From assembly GCA_945874535.1 (NCBI GenBank), contig CAMCGZ010000024.1:1-34118 (forward strand): a stretch of 34,118 nt of DNA. The letters are read 5' to 3'. Below, piece by piece: positions 15,751-24,257 of this stretch. Positions within the stretch are counted from its first letter, which is position 1. Every line of letters starts with the position of its first letter. The notes under the pieces are model-generated. The model saw only the letters and a program-made list of their open reading frames with translations. It was not told where the DNA came from and did not search any database. Source of the stretch: Bdellovibrio sp. ZAP7 (GTDB lineage Bacteria; Bdellovibrionota; UBA1018; CAIMNF01). Made by a program: the position numbers and the translations under genes.

Positions 15751-16050
15751 ATGCCGAACCTCACCAAGATTCAACCTGAAGATGCATCCCATGCCCTCCT
15801 CGGTTTCGACAACGGGGAGGAGTTCCGGATTTCTTACCTCACGCTCCGATTCGAATGTCCGTGCGCCACCTGCGTGGACGAGATGACCGGCAAGCGGACT
15901 CTCCGGAAAGAGACCCTTCGGGCCGATGTCAAACCGAAGCAGATTCTGCCGGTCGGTCGCTACGGAATTTCGATCGCATGGACCGATGGACACTCCACCG
16001 GGATGTATCATTTCGACCGGCTTTACGAGATCGCCCGCAAGGAGTTGTAA
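15751..16050 (+). CDS. DUF971 family protein
   Basis: This small cytoplasmic protein (99 residues from ATG 15751) matches DUF971, a domain also found at the N-terminus of gamma-butyrobetaine hydroxylases. The visible pattern is a strand with FDNGEEFRISYLTLR, a CPCATC cysteine cluster, then GRYGISIAWTDGHSTGMYHFDRLYEI. The cysteines could bind a metal. Alternative starts are GTG 15736, with AAAGGA at good spacing, and GTG 15715. Its end overlaps the end of the convergent Pif1-like helicase gene by 28 bases. It is divergent from the CDP-alcohol phosphatidyltransferase gene. Confidence 0.85.
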   Translation: MPNLTKIQPEDASHALLGFDNGEEFRISYLTLRFECPCATCVDEMTGKRTLRKETLRADVKPKQILPVGRYGISIAWTDGHSTGMYHFDRLYEIARKEL

Positions 16051-17267
16051 AAATCACGGACCTCCGGGTCGACCCGGAACACCCTGGGTGAAAGCCCTTC
16101 CAGAGTGAGATCTTCGACAGAGCGGACTCTCGACAGCGCGACATAGGCCTGACCGTGCTCCCAGACGCCCCGGAGATCGGCATGGACGCGATCAAGCGTC
16201 GCGCCTTGCGCTTTGTGAATGGTGCACGCCCAGGCCAGATTCAAAGGGAAATTCGTCGCACTGGCAAGCACTCCGCCCTCGGCATCGAGGAGACTGAAGG
16301 TGGCCTTGCCAAGCTCGATCGTCTTACCCGAGAACAACTCGATTTCAATTTCCTCGTCTCCGAGCTTGCGAACGGTCCCGAGAGTGCCGTTGACGAAGCG
16401 GTATTCCGGATCATTCTGCCGGAACATGACGAGCGCCCCCTCCTTCAGATTCAGCACTTCGGGTATGGGAGCATTCCGCCTGAGTTCGTCGAGGCGCTGG
16501 GCTTTTCCGAGGTAAAGGGTGTCATAAGACCGTGCTGTGCCCGGAAGGGTCTTCAGCCTCTCCTGATTGAGGGAATCCGCTTGATTCCGACGCGCGAACA
16601 GCCGTGTCCCTTGAAAATGCAGGGGGACGGGCGAAGACCTCGACTGAAGCAGTTCGAGAGACTCCCGGTCGGGATCCCCCCACCTCAGTCGACCGAGAAT
16701 CCGGTTCCAGTGCTCGTCTCGCGATCGAACCACTTCCTTCAAGACCACCGGATCAAACAGACTCTCGCGCCAGATGCTCGAACGGAAACACCAGGGACGC
16801 TCCGAAATGCCGGTACCCGGCTCGACCTTCACCACCGGGGGCAATTGGGCGAAGTCCCCAACCACCACCACCCGGAGGCCGCCCCAGGGCGAGGAATTCT
16901 GACGCGCCTTGCGTGCGATCCTTTCGGCAGTCTCGAGTTCGCCGGTGCCAATCATGGAGATCTCATCCATCAGAACCACATTGGTCTTACGGAGACGTTG
17001 CACGATCCCGCGGTGCTTGAGCGCACGCTCCACCACCGCATCCGTCCCGCCCTCCATGATTCCGAGTCCGAAAAAAGAATGAACGGTCCTTCCCCCCAGG
17101 AGAATCGCCGCAGTCCCGGTGGAAGCCAAGACCGCCACACCTCCCGGTTTTTTGATGAAATCCCGGATCACCGTTGATTTTCCGGTACCGGCTCCACCCG
17201 TTAGAAAAACATTGTTCAAGCCATCCAGAGTTCGAAGAGCGACTGTCTGGTCCTGCGTCCATTCCAT
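16023..17267 (-). CDS. Pif1-like superfamily 1B DNA helicase
   Basis: This is a 414-residue ATP-dependent 5'-to-3' helicase of the Pif1/RecD-like group, expected to act on DNA in the cytoplasm. Motifs in order are GGAGTGKST (Walker A, about residues 24-32), TGTAAI, LMDEISMI (Walker B), VVVGDFAQLPPV (motif III), a NGTLGTV OB-like strand, AWACTIHKAQGATLDRV (motif V), and GQAYVALSRVRS (motif VI). It is compact, with no extra nuclease or C-terminal domain. The gene starts seven bases after the end of the OPA-family transporter gene in the same direction. Its tail overlaps the convergent DUF971 gene by 28 bases. Confidence 0.95.
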   Translation of the reverse strand: MEWTQDQTVALRTLDGLNNVFLTGGAGTGKSTVIRDFIKKPGGVAVLASTGTAAILLGGRTVHSFFGLGIMEGGTDAVVERALKHRGIVQRLRKTNVVLMDEISMIGTGELETAERIARKARQNSSPWGGLRVVVVGDFAQLPPVVKVEPGTGISERPWCFRSSIWRESLFDPVVLKEVVRSRDEHWNRILGRLRWGDPDRESLELLQSRSSPVPLHFQGTRLFARRNQADSLNQERLKTLPGTARSYDTLYLGKAQRLDELRRNAPIPEVLNLKEGALVMFRQNDPEYRFVNGTLGTVRKLGDEEIEIELFSGKTIELGKATFSLLDAEGGVLASATNFPLNLAWACTIHKAQGATLDRVHADLRGVWEHGQAYVALSRVRSVEDLTLEGLSPRVFRVDPEVRDFYNSLRAIS

Positions 17268-17274
17268 CAGGAAA

Positions 17275-18702
17275 TCATTCCCCCGCTTCTTCAGCTGTCA
17301 GGGTGACGGGAACCTTGGTCTCGTGCTTGGCCTTGGCGTTCGCAGTGGGATGAGCATTCCGGATCCTGAGAGCCAGAAGGAGCCCGATCAATGAGAGCGG
17401 AATCATCGCTACTGGCCATTGCCCCCAATTCGCGGGATCCTTGGCCGCATCCCCGTTCGGAAGAATCCTTCCGTAATAAAAAGCCTGGAGACCGGTTCCC
17501 AGATACACCATTCCGTCGATGAGACCCACCGCGGTTCCGACATTCTTCTTACCGCTGAAATCCATACTGGCGGTCCCCGAGAGCATTCCGTGCACTCCGA
17601 TCACAGCCATCGACATGAAAACCATCAGCCCCCCCAAGTAGGGGGACTCGAGTAGGAAAACCGCGAACATTCCTCCGATAAACATGATTCCGTACAAGAC
17701 GGCCGACACGGGACCGCGCCTAGAGTCGAAAACCTTGTCCGAGATCGTACCGGCAAAAACACCGCCGAGAATACCTGCACAGCACAGCAGGAGGCCCCAG
17801 TTCTTCGGTACGAAGGTATCCATGATTCCCGTCTGTTTGGAGAAAATCAGATACCACTGCATGATTGCATTCCGGAGGAATCCGGAGCAGAACTCGATGA
17901 TGGCGATGGTCTGAATCACGGGATGCGAGAACATGCGTTTGGCAATTTGCCAGGTGGTCAGGGATTCTCCTTCTCCGATCCTGGCATCACCAGCATCAAA
18001 GTCTTCGAAACCCGCCTCGGAAGGCAGATCCCGGACCATGGCGAACGAGAAGAGAAAGAACCCGATCAGAATCAGGGTCGGAACGAAGAAGACCCAAGGC
18101 AAAGAGAGATTCTTCACAATCAGAGCACCCCAGTCGTAAGCGAAATAGAGCCCGAGGGAAATCAGGATCCCGAAGATCCCCCCGAACGTCCCGCGTTCAC
18201 GGACATGGAACCAGGCCGCGTTCACTTTCACGATCGCCACGGCGCCGAAGCTTTGAAAGTACATGTTGAGCGCATAAAGCACCGAGAAAGTGACCACCAG
18301 ATTGTCGGTGTATCCGTACCAGGTCACGAGCCCCATGAGGAGATTCGCCATCGAGGCGCCGAGCGCACTGATCAGGATGGTCCGCCTTCCACCGAGCTTG
18401 TCGGTGAGAGGCCCGTTGATCACGAAAGCACAACCGTAAACCCAGGTGCCGATCGAGAAGATGGTTCCGAAATCCGCGTTGGTCATCAAGTCGCCGAACG
18501 CATTTTTACTCACGGTCAGGTTGTATCGACCCATGTACAAAAATGCATAGGTCAGACCGAGCGGGAGCCAGTTCCAGAGCCGTCTCCGCTTGAAAGCATC
18601 ACTGTGCCCCACATTCACTTTCGGAAGACGGGACAGGACGACCCCGATGGCCACGAGCAGGATCACGATGGGCATGGCCTGTTTGAGACTCTCGAAAAAC
18701 AT
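17275..18702 (-). CDS. MFS transporter, organophosphate:phosphate antiporter (GlpT/UhpT) type
   Basis: This 475-residue inner-membrane transporter has about 12 hydrophobic segments. The early motif YMGRYNLTVSKNAFGD and GPLTDKLGGRRTI after the second or third segment are typical of the organophosphate:Pi antiporter family. Substrates in that family include glycerol 3-phosphate and sugar phosphates; the one used here is unknown. The start at ATG 18702 has GGAAGGAG about six bases upstream, better than an alternative at 18762 that adds 20 residues without similarity. The tail after the last segment is Lys/Ala/Glu-rich. It is divergent from the PAP2-like gene and lies seven bases before the Pif1-like helicase. 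Confidence 0.92.
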   Translation of the reverse strand: MFFESLKQAMPIVILLVAIGVVLSRLPKVNVGHSDAFKRRRLWNWLPLGLTYAFLYMGRYNLTVSKNAFGDLMTNADFGTIFSIGTWVYGCAFVINGPLTDKLGGRRTILISALGASMANLLMGLVTWYGYTDNLVVTFSVLYALNMYFQSFGAVAIVKVNAAWFHVRERGTFGGIFGILISLGLYFAYDWGALIVKNLSLPWVFFVPTLILIGFFLFSFAMVRDLPSEAGFEDFDAGDARIGEGESLTTWQIAKRMFSHPVIQTIAIIEFCSGFLRNAIMQWYLIFSKQTGIMDTFVPKNWGLLLCCAGILGGVFAGTISDKVFDSRRGPVSAVLYGIMFIGGMFAVFLLESPYLGGLMVFMSMAVIGVHGMLSGTASMDFSGKKNVGTAVGLIDGMVYLGTGLQAFYYGRILPNGDAAKDPANWGQWPVAMIPLSLIGLLLALRIRNAHPTANAKAKHETKVPVTLTAEEAGE

Positions 18703-18797
18703 GGTGGACTCCTTCCGGGAGTGGATTAAGTGGTTGAAATTCCGTGCCTGTGACCCTACCAACCCGGAGCCGGGCTTTCAAGGAAAACACCGTGCAT

Positions 18798-18803
18798 TAT
18801 AAC
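18798..18803 (+). promoter_or_regulatory. Candidate -10 element for the PAP2-like gene
   Basis: TATAAC lies in the divergent gap between the OPA transporter and the PAP2-like gene, with a poor -35-like TTTCAA 16 bases before it. Transcription from here would begin near 18810 and leave a short leader before the start at 18843. The weak -35 keeps confidence low. Confidence 0.35.
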
Positions 18804-18842
18804 GTGCCAAAACCGGAATTATCGGGTATGCTCTGCGCGCCT

Positions 18843-19502
18843 ATGCGCCTTCCTCTGTTTGTAAATCGTGAGAACAAATACATCGCCGGCGCGATTATGT
18901 ACGCGATCGGGTACGCCTGTTATTACTTCACCAATCACCATCCGGTGTTCACGCCACGTGAACTGCCTATGAATTGGATCGACCTGAATACCCCGTTCTT
19001 GCCTTGGACACTCTTGATTTACATCAGTGAATACTTCTACTTCGCCTTCGTGTACATCCTGCTCCGCGACTACGACAACATCAACAAGTACCTGTACTCG
19101 TTCTTTTTACTGCAAGTGGTGAGCTGCGGGATCTTCTTGGTTTATCCGACCATCTACCCCCGCGAATTGTTCCCGGTTCCGACCGATCTGCCCCAGTGGC
19201 TCCAGGCCACATGGAGCTGGCTCAGGACCCAGGATGCGGCCACCAATTGCCTACCGAGTCTTCACGTGAGTTCGGTGTACCTTTCTGCTTTTGCGTTTCT
19301 CTCTGAAAACCGCAGAAAACTGTTCTGGACGTTCTTCATCTGGTCGACCGCGATCGCCCTCTCGACTCTGACCACGAAACAGCATTACCTGGCGGACATC
19401 GTGAGTGGACTGGCCTTTGCCGTGGTCTTTTACACCTGGTTCCACACCAAGCAATCGTACTCACGGATCATCCCGCTCGAAATCGAAGTGCGCTCGAGCT
19501 GA
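18843..19502 (+). CDS. PAP2/Aur1-like membrane phosphatase or transferase
   Basis: This is an integral membrane protein of 219 residues with about six hydrophobic segments. PAP2-type catalytic motifs are visible: NCLPSLHVSS, giving the SLH motif, and STLTTKQHYLADIVSG, giving the S-x-H-x-D pattern. The arrangement of these motifs in a protein with an early NRENKYIAG and YPTIYPRE segment recalls inositol phosphorylceramide synthase (Aur1) relatives. Either lipid phosphatase or phospho-headgroup transferase activity is possible; the substrate is unknown. I chose ATG 18843; ATG 18828 is an alternative. It ends at a TGA inside a 12-base palindrome shared with the convergent pfkA stop. Confidence 0.82.
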   Translation: MRLPLFVNRENKYIAGAIMYAIGYACYYFTNHHPVFTPRELPMNWIDLNTPFLPWTLLIYISEYFYFAFVYILLRDYDNINKYLYSFFLLQVVSCGIFLVYPTIYPRELFPVPTDLPQWLQATWSWLRTQDAATNCLPSLHVSSVYLSAFAFLSENRRKLFWTFFIWSTAIALSTLTTKQHYLADIVSGLAFAVVFYTWFHTKQSYSRIIPLEIEVRSS

Positions 19503-19510
19503 TCGATCAG
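19499..19510. repeat. 12-bp perfect palindrome holding two convergent stop codons
   Basis: The sequence CTGATCGATCAG is fully self-complementary. The TGA of the plus-strand PAP2-like gene (19500-19502) and the TGA of the minus-strand pfkA (19507-19509) both fall within it. There is no T tract on either side, so it is not a clear terminator. Confidence 0.7.
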
Positions 19511-20511
19511 ACAGCCAGATTCCTGGCGATTTCCAACATTTCCGCAGGAAGCCCGGAGGGATGGGCATCGAGCTTGGAAAAAGAAGTCAGAACGATCCGG
19601 GAGCCCTGCACTCCGACCATTCCTTCTTTGACACCGCCGAGAAGAGCATGAACCCCGACCGCTCCGAGAGTCGATGCGAGCAAGCGGTCGTGGGCACTCG
19701 GGCTCCCGCCCCTCTGTGTGTGCCCCAGGATGGCGACTTTGGTCGAATAGCCGCGTTTTTCCAGTTCCTTGGCCAGAGGGGTCACCCCTCCGAATTGGCA
19801 GCCCTCCGCCACGACGATGATGCTACTGGTTTTGCCCCGACGGGCTCCCCGGTCGATACTCTCGCAAATCGAATCGATGGAGGTTTTGAATTCAGGAACC
19901 ACGATACTCTCGGCTCCTCCCCCCATGCCCGTGTGAAGCGCGATCATCCCGGAATGTCGTCCCATCACTTCGACCAGAAAGATCCGGTCGTGTGAGGATG
20001 CCGTATCCCGGATCCGGTCGATCAACTCGATGCCGGTATTCACCGCAGTATCAAAACCGATCGTATCCTCGGTGCACGGGATGTCATTGTCGATCGTGCC
20101 GGGAATCCCCACTACCGGAATTCCGCTTTCGCGATGGAGCAGCTTGGCTCCGCGAAAGGATCCGTCACCGCCAATGACCACCAAGCCCTCGACTCCCTGG
20201 CTCCTCAATGTCTGGATGGCCTTCTTCCTACCCGAAACCTTGTGAAACTCAGCACACCGGGAGGTCCGGAGAATGGTTCCTCCACGCTGGATGATGTTCG
20301 CCACCGACGCCGGCACCATCGGATGGATGAGGCCCTCGAGCAATCCGGAATACCCCCGTTGGATCCCCATGGCCTCGGCCCCATGCGCGATCGTCGTCCG
20401 GACGACGGCTCGGATCGCTGCGTTCATTCCGGGGGCATCGCCTCCACTCGTGAGGACTGCGATACGCTTCACAGCTTTTTTTGAAGTTTTGAACTTTGGA
20501 ATTTCGAACAT
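19507..20511 (-). CDS. pfkA: ATP-dependent 6-phosphofructokinase
   Basis: This cytoplasmic glycolytic enzyme phosphorylates fructose 6-phosphate to fructose 1,6-bisphosphate. At 334 residues it has the usual bacterial length. Motifs include LTSGGDAPGMNAAIR near the start, IGGDGSFRGA at about residues 113-122, and GIPGTIDNDI at about 135-144 with the catalytic Asp. GHTQRGGSPSAHDR near residue 270 is also typical. The Gly residues in GGDGSFRGA are those of ATP-using enzymes rather than pyrophosphate-using ones. GAGGAG lies about seven bases before ATG 20511. It follows nadE by 11 bases, as the last gene of an RRM-nadE-pfkA unit. Confidence 0.97.
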   Translation of the reverse strand: MFEIPKFKTSKKAVKRIAVLTSGGDAPGMNAAIRAVVRTTIAHGAEAMGIQRGYSGLLEGLIHPMVPASVANIIQRGGTILRTSRCAEFHKVSGRKKAIQTLRSQGVEGLVVIGGDGSFRGAKLLHRESGIPVVGIPGTIDNDIPCTEDTIGFDTAVNTGIELIDRIRDTASSHDRIFLVEVMGRHSGMIALHTGMGGGAESIVVPEFKTSIDSICESIDRGARRGKTSSIIVVAEGCQFGGVTPLAKELEKRGYSTKVAILGHTQRGGSPSAHDRLLASTLGAVGVHALLGGVKEGMVGVQGSRIVLTSFSKLDAHPSGLPAEMLEIARNLAV

Positions 20512-20522
20512 GGGTCGACTCC

Positions 20523-22430
20523 TCAGGGTTTCAATTCATCCGGCAATCTGAAATCGGATCGAGGGGAGAGAGAAACAGAATGGACCTTGGGCCCCGGTGG
20601 GAGCGTGGTCCTCTTGAACTGTTGGGTGAAAAAGCGTTTGAAGAACACTTCATGTGCTCGATCCACTTGGCTGCGAAGCTCTCTCTGGTCCTCGAAAGCG
20701 ACGCGTGCCAGGGCGAGGATTTTCTCTTTGGAATAGCCCGAGGAGAGAAAAGCATGCAGGAAAAAATCATGGAGATCGTAACTTCCGATCAGACTCTCTG
20801 TTTCTTGTGCGATCTCACCCGATTCGTCCGGCGGAAGCAATTCAGGGGAGATCGGTAGAGCGAGGATTTTTTCCAGGATCTGGGTCATGGGACGTGAGGC
20901 GGAGATCTCGGCCCAATATGCAACCAATTCCTTGACAACGGTTTTTGGAATCCCAGAATTCACCGTGTAATGAGACATGTGGTCAGCATTGAAAGTGCAC
21001 CATCCGAGCGCCAATTCGGAAAGATCGCCCGTACCGACCACCATTCCGCGATGTTCATTGGCCAAATCAAAAAGGATCTGGGTCCGCTCGCGGGCTTGAG
21101 CGTTCTCGTATACGACGCTTCGGTCACTCTGTGCCTTGCCGAGATCCTTCAGGTGCTGGTGCACCGCTTCGGTGATGGAGACCTCGATGGTCAGATCCAC
21201 TTTGGCTTCTTGCAAGAGTGCGCGCGCGAGATTCAGAGTCTTTTCAGACGTCCCTGGACCGGGCAAGGTCACCCCCACCACTTTCAGTCGATTCCCTGAG
21301 ATCTGCTTAGCCCGGAGAGCGATATATAGAGCACAAGTGGAGTCTAATCCTCCGGACACACCGATCAGGAGGGTTTCGGATGATGCACTCAAGGCACGAC
21401 GCAAAAGACCGTGCGCCTGGATCTGGATCACATCCTCGAAATCCGGGATTTCCTCCAAAAACGGATAGGCTGCGACTGTCCGGTTCAAGCCATTCAAGGG
21501 CCCGGGGTGTCGGTTGAAGGAGCTTCTCCACACGGCTTGCTCGCCCTTATTCTCCACAGCCTCCATGAAACAGATGTCTTTGGTTCGGGAGTTCAAAATC
21601 CGTTCAAAATCGAAATCAATCCGGAATGCATCCCGGGAGGTGTCGAAGGGCACGGATTCGCCGAGGCATTTCCCGAGCTCATAGGCGAGGGAGTGCCCGG
21701 AGAAGACCGTATCTTTGCTCGACTCCGACATTCCGGAACTCGCGTAAAAGTAGGCACAATGGAGCTTCTGCGACTGGATCTCGACCAGCTTCTTCCTGAA
21801 ACGGGGCTTGCCCACCAGCTCATTGCTTGCCGACAGATTCAAGATGAGATTCGCACCGTTCAGAGCCAAGCGGGTGGAGGGTGCCTCGGGGGCCCAGAGA
21901 TCCTGACAGATCTCGATTCCGACTCGAACAGGTCCCCCTTCGAAAATCTGGCCGGGTCCGGCCCGGAAGACTCCCCAGCGGGGATGCCGGACCTCTTCAT
22001 TCAAATTCCGTCCGCTGGCGAACCAGCGGCGTTCGTAAAATTCACCCATATTGGGTAGAAATGTTTTTGGGACAAAACCGAGCACCCGACCGGAATGGAT
22101 GGCATATGCACCATTGAATAAACGCCCGTCTGGCATCCTGAGTGGTGCTCCGAGCACCCAAAGCGCGTCGTGCCCGGTGGAACCTTCGACCAATAGATCG
22201 ATTCCCGCCTCGACATCACGGTGCAGAGCCTCGGAATGAAAGAGATCCTCGCAGGTGTATCCCGTAAGAGCGAGTTCCGGAGTGAACACCACAGTGGCGC
22301 CTGCCGAGGACTCCCTGCGGAACAATGACAGGAGGAGGCGGGCATTCTCGACCGGCTTCCCCAATTCAATGGCAGGAAGCAAAGCCGTGATTCGTGAGAA
22401 TCCGAATGCCGACCAATCGATTTCCATCAT
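20523..22430 (-). CDS. nadE: Glutamine-dependent NAD+ synthetase
   Basis: NadE makes NAD+ from nicotinate adenine dinucleotide, using ammonia drawn from glutamine. The 635-residue protein has both domains. The N-terminal nitrilase-type glutaminase shows its Glu-Lys-Cys triad: E52 in PELALTGY, K122 in VPKTFLPN, and C175 in GIEICQDLW. The synthetase domain has the pyrophosphate-binding loop GVSGGLDST at about residues 357-365, followed by GTGDLSELALGWCTF. The start codon ATG 22430 shares a base with the stop of the RRM gene (TGATG), so translation is probably coupled. pfkA follows 11 bases after its end. Confidence 0.96.
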   Translation of the reverse strand: MMEIDWSAFGFSRITALLPAIELGKPVENARLLLSLFRRESSAGATVVFTPELALTGYTCEDLFHSEALHRDVEAGIDLLVEGSTGHDALWVLGAPLRMPDGRLFNGAYAIHSGRVLGFVPKTFLPNMGEFYERRWFASGRNLNEEVRHPRWGVFRAGPGQIFEGGPVRVGIEICQDLWAPEAPSTRLALNGANLILNLSASNELVGKPRFRKKLVEIQSQKLHCAYFYASSGMSESSKDTVFSGHSLAYELGKCLGESVPFDTSRDAFRIDFDFERILNSRTKDICFMEAVENKGEQAVWRSSFNRHPGPLNGLNRTVAAYPFLEEIPDFEDVIQIQAHGLLRRALSASSETLLIGVSGGLDSTCALYIALRAKQISGNRLKVVGVTLPGPGTSEKTLNLARALLQEAKVDLTIEVSITEAVHQHLKDLGKAQSDRSVVYENAQARERTQILFDLANEHRGMVVGTGDLSELALGWCTFNADHMSHYTVNSGIPKTVVKELVAYWAEISASRPMTQILEKILALPISPELLPPDESGEIAQETESLIGSYDLHDFFLHAFLSSGYSKEKILALARVAFEDQRELRSQVDRAHEVFFKRFFTQQFKRTTLPPGPKVHSVSLSPRSDFRLPDELKP

Positions 22431-22729
22431 CAGACCGCGGGCGTCTCCGAAGACGCCTCGGCAGAAGCCTCTGCCGGGGTCGTGGGAGCAGTCGCCAATT
22501 GAACCGTCAAGGCGCGCTCATTGAGGGTCGCTCCTTCGAATTTCTTCACCGCTTCAAGTGCAAGCTCCTCGGTTTCCATTTCCACAAAACCGTAGCCTTT
22601 CGAGCGTCCGGTCTTCTTGTTGAGGATCACGCGCGCTTCCACGACCGTCCCGACCACGGAAAGTACGGTCTTGAGATCCGCGTCATTGACTTCAAATGGA
22701 AGATTGCCGACAAAAAGTTTTTTTGACAT
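22430..22729 (-). CDS. RRM-domain RNA-binding protein
   Basis: This 99-residue cytoplasmic protein carries a single RNA recognition motif. RNP2 is LFVGNLPF at residues 5-12 and RNP1 is KGYGFVEM at about 44-51; both are complete, with the aromatic residues that stack on RNA. The last 25 residues are low-complexity, rich in Ala, Ser, Thr, Pro and Glu, and probably disordered. Such short RRM proteins occur in cyanobacteria and many proteobacteria, but their targets are largely unknown. It is the first gene before nadE and pfkA, and its TGA overlaps the nadE ATG. It is divergent from the HIT gene, with 32 bases between. Confidence 0.93.
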   Translation of the reverse strand: MSKKLFVGNLPFEVNDADLKTVLSVVGTVVEARVILNKKTGRSKGYGFVEMETEELALEAVKKFEGATLNERALTVQLATAPTTPAEASAEASSETPAV

Positions 22730-22761
22730 ATCCCGTCCACCTTAGCGAAACTGTAAGGCGC

Positions 22762-23103
22762 ATGGCAACCCTTTTTACCAGGATCATCAACCGTGAAATC
22801 CCAGCGAATATCGTGTACGAGAACGATAAAGTCCTCGCCTTCCGGGACATTCACCCCCAAGCGCCGCACCATGTCCTGATCATCCCGAAAACGGAGATCC
22901 CCACTTTGAACGACCTCGACGCGTCAACCGCTCCCCTGATCGGGGAGATGTTCCTCGCAGCGAAAGAAATCGCACGGACTCTCGGGGTCGATCAGGATGG
23001 CTATCGTGTGGTGATGAATTGTAACCGCGATGGCGGACAAACGGTGTTCCACATCCACCTGCACCTGCTTGCCGGCCGGGCGATGCACTGGCCTCCGGGT
23101 TAA
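22762..23103 (+). CDS. HIT-family (Hint-like) nucleotide hydrolase
   Basis: This 113-residue cytoplasmic protein is of the histidine triad family, which hydrolyses nucleotide phosphoramidates and similar adenylated compounds. The opening LFTRIINREIPANIVYENDKVLAF and the middle HPQAPHHVLIIPK match Hint proteins. The catalytic triad is HIHLHLL near the end (HxHxH). I chose ATG 22762; a frame extending to 22696 is antisense to the RRM gene. Its stop overlaps that of the convergent cpaF gene by four bases. Confidence 0.96.
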   Translation: MATLFTRIINREIPANIVYENDKVLAFRDIHPQAPHHVLIIPKTEIPTLNDLDASTAPLIGEMFLAAKEIARTLGVDQDGYRVVMNCNRDGGQTVFHIHLHLLAGRAMHWPPG

Positions 23104-24254
23104 GCCGCTTTCTTGTCCGCGTCTTTCATCTTCACATACCACTCCGGGGGAGTGAACATCGCGCGGGTGAAGGGCAAACGGTTGGTTTCAATCTCATTCA
23201 TGAAGGTGGGCAGATTCCCGACCGGGATGAATTCCCCGACGATCTTTCCTTCAGGGGTTCTCCCCCTCTGGATGAAACGGAACAGGTCACGGATCAAGTA
23301 ACGGCCGAATTCATCGACTTCGGGAATCACCTCACTGATGTGGGTAACCTTACGCGATCCGTCCCCCAACCTTTTGATCTGAACCACGATGTGAATGGCG
23401 GCGGCAATCTGCCGCCGAATCGCAGCGGGAGGGACATTCGAGTCTCCCATCATGGCCAGGGTTTCGAGACGCACCAAGGCATCGTAAGGGGTGTTGGCGT
23501 GGGCGGTTCCCATAGAACCACCGTGGCCCGTATTCATGGCCGAGATCAGATCGAGCGCCTCGGCTCCCCGGACTTCCCCGACCACGATCCGGTCAGGACG
23601 CAAACGGAGTGCGGCCTTGATCAGATCACGAATGGTCACCGCCCCTTTACCATGTTCATCACCGTGTTTGGTCTCGAAAAACACCACGTGATCCGTGTTG
23701 ATTTTGAGTTCGGATGAATCCTCGACAATCAGCACCCGCTGGGTCGGCGGAATCCTCGAACCGAGCACGTTCAGCAATGTCGTCTTACCTGAGCCGGTTC
23801 CGCCCGAGATGATGGTGTTCTTCGCCAGAAAAATACAGACATCGAGGAAACGGGCAGCTTCCTTGGTGATCGAACCACGATTGATGAGATCGACGAAACT
23901 CGGATTCCCTTTCGAGAATTTCCGGATCGACAGGGTGGTTCCTTTACGTGAACAGGGTGGAAGAACGGCGCAAATCCGGCTTCCATCGGGCAGACGCGCA
24001 TCGAGAACCGGATTGTCTCCGTCAATGGTCCTGCCCACGAACTGGGCGATGTTCCGGACCGCGGCAATCAAGGACTGCTCGTCGCGGAATTTCGCATCGG
24101 TTCTTTCGATGAGTCCACGACGTTCGACAAAGATCTCCTCCGGTCCGTTGATCATGACCTCGGAAACACTATCATCCGCGAGAAACCCGACAATGGGCGA
24201 CAGGAAGGTCGCAATCGAATCTTCAAAAACGCTGGATGCCTTGTTACCGCTCAT
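23100..24254 (-). CDS. cpaF: CpaF/TadA-type secretion ATPase
   Basis: This 384-residue cytoplasmic hexameric ATPase powers Tad (Flp) pili or type II/IV-like secretion. Visible parts are an N-terminal helical segment, VSEVMINGPEEIFVERRG typical of CpaF, Walker A GGTGSGKTT at residues 151-159, the Asp box VLIVEDSSEL, and the Walker B and His-box region GEVRGAEALDLISAMNTGHGG at about 226-246, then GTAHAN. No TadB, TadC, pilin, secretin or prepilin peptidase gene is in the window, so its partners must lie elsewhere. It follows the cupredoxin-domain gene by three bases and ends against the HIT gene. Confidence 0.93.
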   Translation of the reverse strand: MSGNKASSVFEDSIATFLSPIVGFLADDSVSEVMINGPEEIFVERRGLIERTDAKFRDEQSLIAAVRNIAQFVGRTIDGDNPVLDARLPDGSRICAVLPPCSRKGTTLSIRKFSKGNPSFVDLINRGSITKEAARFLDVCIFLAKNTIISGGTGSGKTTLLNVLGSRIPPTQRVLIVEDSSELKINTDHVVFFETKHGDEHGKGAVTIRDLIKAALRLRPDRIVVGEVRGAEALDLISAMNTGHGGSMGTAHANTPYDALVRLETLAMMGDSNVPPAAIRRQIAAAIHIVVQIKRLGDGSRKVTHISEVIPEVDEFGRYLIRDLFRFIQRGRTPEGKIVGEFIPVGNLPTFMNEIETNRLPFTRAMFTPPEWYVKMKDADKKAA

Positions 24255-24257
24255 AAA

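Noticed and set aside
16155-17177. 340-residue plus-strand open frame
   Set aside because: It is antisense to the Pif1-like helicase with all its motifs.
17923-18729. 268-residue plus-strand open frame
   Set aside because: It is antisense to the OPA-family transporter; its charged repeats mirror hydrophobic helices.
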